Origin: Paludibacteraceae bacterium
GTDB taxonomy: Bacteria > Bacteroidota > Bacteroidia > Bacteroidales > Paludibacteraceae
DNA length: 64,000 bases
NCBI GenBank assembly: GCA_017559385.1
Contig: JAFYSK010000034.1
Location: 22,246-86,245 of the forward strand
Direction of reading: 5' to 3'
Shown piece by piece: positions 54,213-61,596 of this stretch. Numbering within the stretch: the first letter of the stretch is position 1; every line of letters starts with the position of its first letter. The notes under the pieces are model-generated. The model did no database searches and had not been told where the DNA came from. It saw only the letters and a program-made list of their open reading frames with translations. The translations under genes and the position numbers were made by a program.

Positions 54213-55244
54213 ATGGCTCGTATCTTAGTAACAGGCGGAACAGGGTATATCGGTTCACACACAGTGGTTGAACTGATGCAACAAGGTTATGATGTGATAA
54301 TTGTAGATAATCTGAGCAACTCAAATCAAGCTGTCCTCGATGGCATTGCTGCCATCGTGGGCACTTGTCCTGAGTTCGTGCAAGCCGATTGCTGTGATTC
54401 GGCTGCGATGGATGATGTATTTACACGTTATAGCGATATAGTCAGCGTGATTCATTTTGCGGCTAGCAAAGCGGTTAACGAGTCTGTTGAACAACCGCTC
54501 AAATACTATCGCAATAATGTAATGTCCTTAATCACCGTACTAGAGACGATGAGAAAACATGCGATAACGAATATCGTATTCTCTAGTTCTTGTACTGTAT
54601 ATGGTCAGCCAGATGCTCAGTATTTGCCTGTAGACGAGACTGCGCCTCTGCAAAAAGCATTGTCACCTTATGGCAATACCAAGCAGATTAACGAAGATAT
54701 TATTCGGGATACTGTTTATGCCGACAAATCCTTACGTGCAACCATCCTGCGCTATTTCAATCCAATAGGGGCACATCCTTCAGCTTTGATTGGTGAACTG
54801 CCTAATGGTGTGCCACAAAACCTATTGCCTTATGTTACGCAAACAGCTATAGGATTGCGTGCCGAACTGAAGATTTTTGGCAATGACTATAATACCCCAG
54901 ATGGATCTTGTATACGCGATTATATCTATGTCGTTGATCTCGCCAAAGCACATGTAAAAGCCGTTCAAAGAATGCTATCTGGTGATGCGGACGAACCTGT
55001 GGAATTATTCAATTTAGGTACCGGCTGTGGATTGAGCGTGTTGGAAATCGTCAATACCTTTATGCAGGTTACCGGAGTGAAAGTCCCTTATCAAATCGTT
55101 GGTCGCCGCGAGGGCGATATCGAGCAAGTATGGGCCAAGGCCGACAAAGCTAACCATATACTTGGCTGGAAAGCTGACACTCCTATCGAGCAAGTGCTCA
55201 TGAGCGCATGGCAATGGGAGAAGAAACTCCGATCTAATAACTAA
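54213..55244 (+). CDS. galE: UDP-glucose 4-epimerase
   Basis: A 343-residue short-chain dehydrogenase-type epimerase. VTGGTGYIGSHTVVELMQQG is the NAD loop, and SSSCTVYG with SPYGNTKQINEDI gives the catalytic Ser and the YxxxK (YGNTK). RYFNPIGAHPSALIGE is typical of GalE. It interconverts UDP-Glc and UDP-Gal. A clear terminator follows. Confidence 0.95.
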   Translation: MARILVTGGTGYIGSHTVVELMQQGYDVIIVDNLSNSNQAVLDGIAAIVGTCPEFVQADCCDSAAMDDVFTRYSDIVSVIHFAASKAVNESVEQPLKYYRNNVMSLITVLETMRKHAITNIVFSSSCTVYGQPDAQYLPVDETAPLQKALSPYGNTKQINEDIIRDTVYADKSLRATILRYFNPIGAHPSALIGELPNGVPQNLLPYVTQTAIGLRAELKIFGNDYNTPDGSCIRDYIYVVDLAKAHVKAVQRMLSGDADEPVELFNLGTGCGLSVLEIVNTFMQVTGVKVPYQIVGRREGDIEQVWAKADKANHILGWKADTPIEQVLMSAWQWEKKLRSNN

Positions 55245-55290
55245 ATCCCAATATTGAAACATACAAGGTATATACCTTATTATATATAGC

Positions 55291-55313
55291 AATCGCACCT
55301 TGTAGGTGCGATT
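55291..55313 (+). terminator. Intrinsic terminator after galE
   Basis: AATCGCACC (55291-55299) pairs with GGTGCGATT (55305-55313), loop TTGTA, followed by GTTTTTC. A low-complexity repeat of CTAGTT words (55325-55365) follows. Confidence 0.88.
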
Positions 55314-55367
55314 GTTTTTCTTGTTCTACTAGTTATTCTAGTTCTACTAGTTTAGCTAGTCTCTAGT

Positions 55368-55898
55368 TTACTGAAAAAAACTAAAGTGTACGTTGCCATA
55401 TTTGCGCTCTTCCAGAAAATGTGGATGTTCTTTGAAGTTGTTATTCTTCGAGTGCTCTAGCACAAACAATCCATCTTCTTTCAATATCCCTTGCTCAAAA
55501 ACCAAATCGGGTATTGTAGGCAACAACTCTAGATCGTACGGAGGGTCCGCATAAATAAAGTCGTACTGGATATGGCAAGTCTTGACATATTTGAATACAT
55601 CTCCGCGGATAACATGTAGATTCTTTATTCCTAGTTGCTTGCAAGCTGATATGATAAAGTTCTGCTGTGTGTGCGCCATCTCTACCGCCGTTACTTCGCG
55701 GGCACCACGCGAGATAAATTCTATACCTATACCGCCTGTTCCTGCAAACAGGTCTAGCATATCCACATCCTCAAAGTCCATACGATTTGTCAGGAGATTA
55801 AACAAACTCTCTTTCGCAAAATCAGTAGTAGGACGTGCTGTTATATTTTTAGGGGGCATCAATCGACGCCCCCTAAATGTTCCTGAAATAATTCTCAT
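55368..55898 (-). CDS. rsmD: 16S rRNA guanine-N2 methyltransferase RsmD
   Basis: A 176-residue protein. MRIISGTFRGRRLMPPKN is the RsmD N-terminus, DLFAGTGGIGIEFISRGA the SAM motif and YADPPYDLE the catalytic DPPY. It methylates G966-equivalent of 16S rRNA. The gap up to the next gene (55899-55954) has inverted words built from CCTATAACCTATAG. Confidence 0.93.
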   Translation of the reverse strand: MRIISGTFRGRRLMPPKNITARPTTDFAKESLFNLLTNRMDFEDVDMLDLFAGTGGIGIEFISRGAREVTAVEMAHTQQNFIISACKQLGIKNLHVIRGDVFKYVKTCHIQYDFIYADPPYDLELLPTIPDLVFEQGILKEDGLFVLEHSKNNNFKEHPHFLEERKYGNVHFSFFQ

Positions 55899-55954
55899 AT
55901 TTCTTTCCTATAACCTATAGTCCGTAGGACGTCCTATAGCCTATAACCTAAATT

Positions 55955-56722
55955 TTACTCCCAGTTACCAGCGTTGTTGTTAGGAGCCTCAATAGAACCT
56001 ACCTTCAAACCAGGATAGTGCTCAAGCTTTTTCTCTTTGTCGATAAGGTTTGCAAGCTCTTGCTTGTCAAGATCGTGTAGGTAAGTGGTAAATGGAGCAC
56101 GAATCTCAAAGATAGGCACTTTGATACCTTGTGAAGTAGTATAATGGTTGTTTGTTTCTACCTCAAATCTTACATTGTTTGTATGAGGAATGTAAGTAAT
56201 CTCGTGGATAGTCTCGTGTGTATATTTACCTTTGTAGAGCGCTTGAATCATATCTGTCATGATGGTATCACGACGGAATCCTTGCAAACCATTAGCTTTT
56301 ACCTCAGCATCTTTTTCCCAAATATAAGCGTAAAGGTTAGCCAAACTATCTGGACCTTGGAATTTCATCTTGCGTTGAGCTTTGCTACGAGCACGATCAA
56401 GAATCTTAGTGATCTTAGGCTCTGTCAAACCTTTCTCCAATTGTTTCTCTGTCAATGACTTCTCTTTGTAAACCTCTTTCTTTGGAGTTACCTTGAGGAA
56501 GTTGATGAGCGAATCAAGATCTGCTGTAAAGTGGCCTTTGCTCAAACGATATTGAGCCTCAGCATCACGCAGACATACAAGGTTGTTGATTACTTGAGTT
56601 TGACGGTGCATACGGGCCTCCTCAAACTTGATAGGAGTAACAATACTGTTGACGCAAAGATATGCCATCAAGCATACACCGGCACCCAACAAAATGCTAA
56701 TGATAATTTTTGTAGCTTTCAT
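55955..56722 (-). CDS. Conserved membrane-anchored hypothetical protein
   Basis: A 255-residue protein with one N-terminal membrane helix (about 5-27) and a basic, Lys-rich periplasmic or cytoplasmic body. The segment after the helix (RQTQVINNLVCLRDAEAQYR) resembles a pilin-like helix, but there is no prepilin cleavage site. I do not recognise the family; the function is unknown. It is divergent from the RelA homologue and their promoters overlap. Confidence 0.7.
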   Translation of the reverse strand: MKATKIIISILLGAGVCLMAYLCVNSIVTPIKFEEARMHRQTQVINNLVCLRDAEAQYRLSKGHFTADLDSLINFLKVTPKKEVYKEKSLTEKQLEKGLTEPKITKILDRARSKAQRKMKFQGPDSLANLYAYIWEKDAEVKANGLQGFRRDTIMTDMIQALYKGKYTHETIHEITYIPHTNNVRFEVETNNHYTTSQGIKVPIFEIRAPFTTYLHDLDKQELANLIDKEKKLEHYPGLKVGSIEAPNNNAGNWE

Positions 56723-56765
56723 ATTGATTTTTTATTTATTTACGCAGTAAAAATTAAATTTGCTG

Positions 56766-56796
56766 CAAAATTACAATTTCTTTTTCATATATGCAA
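56766..56796 (-). promoter_or_regulatory. Promoter of the hypothetical membrane protein gene
   Basis: TTG at 56796-56794, 20 bp, TAATTTTG at 56773-56766 on the minus strand. It interleaves with the rightward promoter in the same geometry as at 27941-27988. Confidence 0.8.
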
Positions 56797-56813
56797 ATTT
56801 TTTAGTAACTTTG
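56783..56813 (+). promoter_or_regulatory. Promoter of the RelA/SpoT homologue
   Basis: TTT at 56783-56785 (one mismatch to TTG), 20 bp, TAACTTTG at 56806-56813. Transcription from about 56820 excludes any start before the ATG at 56841. Confidence 0.75.
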
Positions 56814-56840
56814 CAGCCGAAAATAGCAATTTTTATTTTA

Positions 56841-58289
56841 ATGGCGGCGGAAGATAGTAATAAAGTCTTATATGACATTCTTATTGAGCGTTTGGAATTG
56901 CTCCGAACCTTGGATAAGGACGGCGATACGGATCGTCGTCGCCATGTGGCACGTGAAACCAAAGAATTGCATGCCCCTTTGGCGCATCGTTTGGGCTTAT
57001 ATACGATAAAAACCGAGATGGAGGACTTTGCGCTGAAATTTATGGATTACAAGCAATACAAGTATATTGCCCATGCGCTCAACGAGAAGAAGGCTCAACG
57101 AGATGCCTATATACTATCTTTTATTACTCCGCTTGAGCAAAAACTCAAGGAACATGGATTCCAATTCACTATTAAAGGACGACCTAAGTCCATTCATAGT
57201 ATCTACAATAAGATGCAAGCTCAGAAATGCGATGTTGATCGTATCTATGATCTATTTGCTATTCGTATCATCCTGGACTCTCCTCTAGAACGAGAGAAAA
57301 TGGATTGCTGGCAGGTTTATTCGATTATTACGGATATGTACAAGCCTAATCCCAAGCGCTTGCGCGATTGGCTTAGTGTCCCTAAGGAGAACGGCTACGA
57401 AAGTTTGCATACCACCGTGTTAGGACCTGAAGATAAGTGGGTTGAGGTGCAGATTCGCACGCGCAGAATGGACGAGGTGGCTGAAAAAGGTGTAGCTGCA
57501 CATTGGTCTTACAAAGGTGTCGATGGCAACCGCCTCAATACGGATAAACAGAGCGTTTATGTCTTCACTCCTACTGGCGATCTAAAGCGTCTGCAGGCAG
57601 GATCGACGGTCTTAGATTTTGCGTTCTCTATTCATAGTGATGTAGGGTGTAAATGTGTCGGTGGACGAATTCGCAATCAGAATGTCAGCATCCGTCAGAA
57701 ACTTCAAAACGGAGATCAAGTTGAGATCATAACTGCTCCTAATCAGAAACCTACTGCTGATTGGCTCAATGTGGTAGTAACTAGCAGAGCCAAAAACAAG
57801 ATTCGTCAAGCACTCAAGGAGGTGGAGTACCGCAATGCTGCAGAGGGACGCGAACTGCTTGAACGTCGTTTCAAGAATTGGAAACTGGATTATACCGAAG
57901 GAGATATCTCACGCCTAGCACTCAAACTTGGTTATAAAATAACCAATGACCTATATCAGTCTATCGCTTTGGGACGTGAGGACTTGTCGCGCATCAAAGA
58001 GGTTTTCCTTATTATGGATGAACCTCGCCAAGACCTACGCGAGCATACACCATATGTACCTAAGGAGCAGCAAGAAGCATTGGCACTAGAGGTGGATATC
58101 AATGTCAAAAGTGTGGAGTATAACCTGGCTACTTGTTGTAATCCTCAACCTGGTGACCCTATCTTTGCTTTTATTAGCATTATGAAAGGTATCCGAATCC
58201 ACCGATTTGATTGCCCTAATGCCGACAATATGCGCGATAAATATCCATATCGTATGCTACCTGCTCGATGGGCCAAAAAGAAGGAATAA
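56841..58289 (+). CDS. RelA/SpoT-homologue (p)ppGpp synthetase lacking HD and ACT domains
   Basis: A 482-residue protein starting MAAEDSNKVLYDILIERL. It enters the family alignment at the very end of the HD hydrolase domain; the HDxxED motif is absent. The synthetase domain is complete: GRPKSIHSIYNKM (about 113), DLFAIRII, PKENGYESLHTTV and VEVQIRT with the catalytic Glu. A TGS domain (about 238-300, VYVFTPTGDLKRL), a helical region and a zinc-finger domain (TCCNPQPGD ... HRFDCPN, about 430-460) follow. The protein stops at RWAKKKE, where the ACT domain should begin. It should make but not degrade (p)ppGpp. Start and end are both supported, so this is not a window artefact. Confidence 0.88.
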   Translation: MAAEDSNKVLYDILIERLELLRTLDKDGDTDRRRHVARETKELHAPLAHRLGLYTIKTEMEDFALKFMDYKQYKYIAHALNEKKAQRDAYILSFITPLEQKLKEHGFQFTIKGRPKSIHSIYNKMQAQKCDVDRIYDLFAIRIILDSPLEREKMDCWQVYSIITDMYKPNPKRLRDWLSVPKENGYESLHTTVLGPEDKWVEVQIRTRRMDEVAEKGVAAHWSYKGVDGNRLNTDKQSVYVFTPTGDLKRLQAGSTVLDFAFSIHSDVGCKCVGGRIRNQNVSIRQKLQNGDQVEIITAPNQKPTADWLNVVVTSRAKNKIRQALKEVEYRNAAEGRELLERRFKNWKLDYTEGDISRLALKLGYKITNDLYQSIALGREDLSRIKEVFLIMDEPRQDLREHTPYVPKEQQEALALEVDINVKSVEYNLATCCNPQPGDPIFAFISIMKGIRIHRFDCPNADNMRDKYPYRMLPARWAKKKE

Positions 58290-58330
58290 AACATTGCAAC
58301 ACAGAGCATGAAACGTGAGTAAAACGAACA

Positions 58331-58969
58331 ATGAATAACTATCCATCCATATTACTTAGTGATGCTGTTGAGCAAATGGCTTCATTACCTGGCGTGGGCC
58401 GCAAGACGGCTTTGCGACTGGTGTTGCATCTCTTGCGTCAGAGTGATAAAGATGTTGATGCATTCACCGGAGCATTGAGCCGACTCAAACAAGAGGTGAA
58501 ATACTGCAAGGTCTGTCATACTATTTCCGATCAAGATATATGCTCAATTTGTCAATCTCATTCGCGCGACAAACATATCGTTTGTGTGGTAGAGAATGTG
58601 CAGGATGTGATGTCTATCGAGAATACCGGGCAATACAACGGACTTTACCATGTTTTGGGAGGTATCATCTCACCTATGGATGGCGTGGGCCCTTCGGATA
58701 TAGAGATTGATTCGCTCATTAAGCGCGTGGAGCAAGATGAAATTCATGAGGTTATACTCGCGCTCCCAACTACGATGGAAGGCGATACCACCAACTTTTA
58801 TATCTATCGCCGTTTGCAAAACATCACCAAAGGTGACAATCCCTCATCGCCTAATAGCCTCAAAATCTCCCAAATAGCTCGAGGCGTAGCCATTGGCAAT
58901 GAGATTGAATATACCGACGAAATTACCTTGGGTAGATCCATTGTTAACAGAATTGAATTTAAATTATAA
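58331..58969 (+). CDS. recR: Recombination protein RecR with in-frame repeat insertion
   Basis: A 212-residue protein. [12 protein letters not shown] is the helix-hairpin-helix, [16 protein letters not shown] the zinc finger and [20 protein letters not shown] the Toprim start. It loads RecA with RecF/RecO. Near residue 172, where RecR normally has a short linker before IARG, the sequence reads NPSSPNSL. It is encoded by the 8-bp-repeat family copy at 58842-58862. Confidence 0.95.
   Translation: MNNYPSILLSDAVEQMASLPGVGRKTALRLVLHLLRQSDKDVDAFTGALSRLKQEVKYCKVCHTISDQDICSICQSHSRDKHIVCVVENVQDVMSIENTGQYNGLYHVLGGIISPMDGVGPSDIEIDSLIKRVEQDEIHEVILALPTTMEGDTTNFYIYRRLQNITKGDNPSSPNSLKISQIARGVAIGNEIEYTDEITLGRSIVNRIEFKL
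58842..58862. repeat. 8-bp-family repeat copy inside recR
   Basis: The 21 bases are identical to the reverse complement of 34922-34942 in the T9SS gene. They encode the PSSPNSL insertion and keep the reading frame. Confidence 0.85.
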
Positions 58970-58972
58970 TAT

Positions 58973-59443
58973 ATGGAACAGAAAGTTATCCGTACACTCA
59001 ATGTGTATTATTATGCTATGATGGCATTGACACTTTTGTCAGGCGCATTGGCATATTTTGCGATCATGAAAGGATATGTGCAACCTATTGATCCAATGAG
59101 CAAATTAGGACAAGTATTACAATACCTTGTAATCTTTGACGCCTTATTGACTATTCCTGCGGGACTATATTGGTGCAAACGTCAATGCAAACAACTATCC
59201 CAACTCCAAAACGAAGAAGAGAAATTACTCGGATACCAGTCTGCTGCTACATGGCGCATAGTGTTGGTTAGCAATACCATGATTTGGGCTATTGCTGCGT
59301 TCTATCTCATCGCCGCTTACCAATCCATGTCCATGTTATGGGTGACGGGAGTATCTGCTATTGGTTGGTATTTTACCAAACCATCCGAACGCAAAATGCA
59401 ACTTGAACTTCAACCACAAGATCCTAATCAAGAAACATATTAA
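58973..59443 (+). CDS. Small polytopic membrane protein, unknown function
   Basis: A 156-residue protein with four hydrophobic helices (about 12-30, 46-64, 97-116, 119-136) and a charged linker between helices 2 and 3 (KRQCKQLSQLQNEEEKLL). No family signature recognised. It starts 3 bp after recR and is co-transcribed with it. Confidence 0.75.
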   Translation: MEQKVIRTLNVYYYAMMALTLLSGALAYFAIMKGYVQPIDPMSKLGQVLQYLVIFDALLTIPAGLYWCKRQCKQLSQLQNEEEKLLGYQSAATWRIVLVSNTMIWAIAAFYLIAAYQSMSMLWVTGVSAIGWYFTKPSERKMQLELQPQDPNQETY

Positions 59444-59485
59444 ACTTATAATCATTTAACCCCTCTGACGGCAAGGAGGAGTCTC

Positions 59486-59562
59486 CCTCGAAAACATCCG
59501 AGAAGCTCGTGGCTTCGAGGATAGAGTGGAGGCATCAAGCGCCTTAACGACGACAATCGTCG
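59486..59562 (+). promoter_or_regulatory. Two hairpins in the leader of the HAD-like gene
   Basis: CCTCGAA (59486-59492) pairs with TTCGAGG (59514-59520), enclosing CGAG/CTCG (59499-59509). CGACGA (59548-59553) pairs with TCGTCG (59557-59562). They lie 30-105 bp before the start codon and after recR-linked genes. They may be a processing or regulatory leader, or dispersed repeats. The whole 148-bp gap 59444-59591 has no gene. Confidence 0.45.
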
Positions 59563-59591
59563 GTCCATGCGCGAGATTGCCGAACACGAAT

Positions 59592-60011
59592 ATGACTATC
59601 GCAGTTGATTTTGATGGCACTATCGTCACTCACGCATACCCTGCTATCGGCAAACCAATTCCATTTGCTATTGATACACTTAAGAAACTCCAGCAAGAAG
59701 ACCATCACCAACTCATCCTTTGGACATGCCGTGAGGGAGAATTGCTGCAAGAGGCAATTGATTATTGTGCTTCACGCGGATTAGAGTTTTACGCTGTAAA
59801 CTCTAATTTTCCTGAGGAAACAGCAGATATTGTTCGCGCTCGTAAACTAGAAGCTGATCTCTTCATCGACGATCGCAATCTTGGGGGTATTCCTGATTGG
59901 GGCGTAATCTATCAAATGATTCATTCTGGCAATCAATTCAAACCAGCACCAACTGGCATGCCTACTGAAGAACCTCAGCGCAAAAAAGGACTCTTTGGTC
60001 TATTTGGATAG
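59592..60011 (+). CDS. HAD-superfamily small phosphatase-like protein
   Basis: A 139-residue protein started at MTIAVDFDGTIV (59592). The open frame can be read 22 codons further upstream, but that part is the hairpin region and unlike the family. AVDFDGTI is HAD motif I (both Asp present), LWTCREGE motif II (Thr) and LFIDDRNLGG motif IV. It is a cap-less HAD protein common in Bacteroides, often annotated as a putative polynucleotide-kinase-like or unknown hydrolase. Confidence 0.82.
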   Translation: MTIAVDFDGTIVTHAYPAIGKPIPFAIDTLKKLQQEDHHQLILWTCREGELLQEAIDYCASRGLEFYAVNSNFPEETADIVRARKLEADLFIDDRNLGGIPDWGVIYQMIHSGNQFKPAPTGMPTEEPQRKKGLFGLFG

Positions 60012-60042
60012 GAACCAAGAACCAGGAATCAGGAACCAAGAC
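60010..60042. repeat. Low-complexity repeat of AGGAACCAAGA words
   Basis: AGGAACCAAGA, ACCAGGAATC and AGGAACCAAGAC in tandem in the 113-bp gap before the GNAT gene. Related to the inserted linker in dxs (21186-21226). Confidence 0.6.
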
Positions 60043-60124
60043 AAATCAGTAGCGACTGAGTAGACGAAAGTAATAAGTCTTTGCTCCTTGCTCCTGAGTC
60101 AAAAATTTTTGCTCATGAATCAAA

Positions 60125-60664
60125 ATGAATCTCAAACTCCGCAAAATAGAACCATCTGATCTTCCATTCCTCTATCAATGGGAGAATGATGCCACCATGT
60201 GGGCTGATTCGGATACACATAATCCGCTATCTCGCCATGATTTGCATCAATACATCGAGAATACCACGGGCGACATCTACCGCGATGGCCAACTGCGCCT
60301 CATCATCGAAGACTCTCAACTCTCAACTTTCAACTCTCAACTTTCAACTCTCAACTCTCAACTCTCAACTGAAATTGTAGGTTGTATCGATCTCTTTGAT
60401 TTTGACGCACGCAACCGCAAGGCTGCTATCGGCATGTATATTGCTCAAGATGCTAGAGGTAAAGGGGTAGGTAAGCAAGCCGTGCAATTATTGTTGGATT
60501 ATGCGTTTGGATACTTGCACCTGCGTATGCTATATGCAATCATCAGTGTGCATAACACAGCGTGCTCACATATCTATGAGCAGATGGGTTTTGCGGCCTC
60601 ATCTGTGCTGCATGACTGGACGTTAGAGGGTGATGCCGTGTTGTGGCAAAAACTGAATAGGTAA
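60125..60664 (+). CDS. GNAT acetyltransferase interrupted by a heptanucleotide tandem repeat
   Basis: A 179-residue protein of the RimJ/RimL-like branch. LRKIEPSDLPFLYQWEND is the N-terminus, GMYIAQDARGKGVGKQAVQL the acetyl-CoA loop (Q/R-x-x-G-x-G), and ISVHNTACSHIYEQMGF the C-terminal signature. Residues about 63-82 are NSQLST repeats encoded by eight 7-bp units (60313-60368), between strands 2 and 3, where the family has a short loop. Because 7 is not a multiple of 3, loss or gain of one unit would truncate the protein. The substrate is unknown. Confidence 0.82.
   Translation: MNLKLRKIEPSDLPFLYQWENDATMWADSDTHNPLSRHDLHQYIENTTGDIYRDGQLRLIIEDSQLSTFNSQLSTLNSQLSTEIVGCIDLFDFDARNRKAAIGMYIAQDARGKGVGKQAVQLLLDYAFGYLHLRMLYAIISVHNTACSHIYEQMGFAASSVLHDWTLEGDAVLWQKLNR
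60313..60368. repeat. Eight 7-bp repeats, CTCTCAA, in the GNAT gene
   Basis: Units start at 60313, 60320, 60327, 60334, 60341, 60348, 60355 and 60362; two read CTTTCAA, the others CTCTCAA. Three units make a 21-bp, 7-residue period (NSQLSTL). Confidence 0.95.
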
Positions 60665-60680
60665 GAAGATCAAGTATTAC

Positions 60681-61463
60681 TTAGTGAGCTACTCCTTGAA
60701 CGTGGGTTTGAAGGATGTTGAGTGAATCAACAAGATGACTACCGCGGAAGCCAGTGATGTCTTCTGCGGTAATTGTTTTGATATAGGCATCTAAGTATTT
60801 GTCGGACATGGCTTTGTAGCTCCAGTGCCATTTCTCTTCGGCGTAACCTGTGCGATTAGGATCTGCGGTGTAAGGTTGGTAGAATCCAAACTTATGTGCG
60901 TTGTCGCAGAGCCATTGATATACGCGTTTGCCTTCGGTAGAACTCCAATATGCTAACTGGCAGCTATTGAGATCAAGTTCGGTTCCCCAGTGATGGCGCG
61001 AAGTTCCAGGCATTGAAGAGTAGCGCATGATAGCGCGGATTTTGTTGACATAGCCTTTGGCGTAGGCGTAGCTGGATGAGTTCCACTTACTATTCCATAT
61101 CCATTTTTGCTCTGTGTAAGTGCGCAATGCAGATGTGATGGTTAATTTAATACCATCTTTGCTAGCAGAGTCGCGCATTGCCAAGAATGCGGCAAAAGGT
61201 ACGCGATGACAATACAAACCTTTGTACTTGCACATATGTGTAGGGATGATGACAAAATTAGTGTCTCCCACAGGGCTGAACATTCCCAATAGCATTTCTT
61301 TGCTGATATTATAGGAACTGTCTGGTGTGGCAATTAGGGTGTCTTCTTGGATAGAATCAGATACAATAATGATATCTGATGTCTGCTCTTGGGTAGGGTG
61401 TGCAAATCCTAGTCCCACGGTAGCCATCAGTACTAGTAAAATCAAAACGTAGTAGAATTTCAT
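60681..61463 (-). CDS. VanY-type D-alanyl-D-alanine carboxypeptidase (M15B)
   Basis: A 260-residue protein with a signal peptide (about 1-21). LTITSALRTYTEQKWIW, GTSRHHWGTELDLN (zinc His and Asp), and EKWHW (catalytic Glu and zinc His) are the M15B motifs. It trims peptidoglycan stem peptides in the periplasm. It is convergent with the GNAT gene and has its own promoter. Confidence 0.9.
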   Translation of the reverse strand: MKFYYVLILLVLMATVGLGFAHPTQEQTSDIIIVSDSIQEDTLIATPDSSYNISKEMLLGMFSPVGDTNFVIIPTHMCKYKGLYCHRVPFAAFLAMRDSASKDGIKLTITSALRTYTEQKWIWNSKWNSSSYAYAKGYVNKIRAIMRYSSMPGTSRHHWGTELDLNSCQLAYWSSTEGKRVYQWLCDNAHKFGFYQPYTADPNRTGYAEEKWHWSYKAMSDKYLDAYIKTITAEDITGFRGSHLVDSLNILQTHVQGVAH

Positions 61464-61497
61464 ATTGAATATCTGTTGTTTGCGCCAAAAACGGCTG

Positions 61498-61528
61498 CAA
61501 AGGTACTACTTTTTTTTGAAACCTACAA
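61498..61528 (-). promoter_or_regulatory. Promoter of the VanY-type gene
   Basis: TTG at 61528-61526, 20 bp, TACCTTTG at 61505-61498 on the minus strand. It lies 18 bp after the terminator of the decarboxylase operon. Confidence 0.85.
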
Positions 61529-61546
61529 ATCTTACTGGTTGAATAT

Positions 61547-61578
61547 AAAAAAAGGCTACCCGACTGGATAGCCTTTTT
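61547..61578 (-). terminator. Intrinsic terminator of the sodium-pump decarboxylase operon
   Basis: AAAAAGGCTA and TAGCCTTTTT arms (61549-61558 and 61569-61578) form a hairpin. On the minus strand it ends in a run of seven T. Confidence 0.9.
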
Positions 61579-61596
61579 CGTATATGTTTCAGATGA

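Noticed and set aside
59526-59591. 22-residue N-terminal extension of the HAD-like protein
   Set aside because: It is encoded by the leader hairpins and does not fit the family, which starts directly at the motif I strand.
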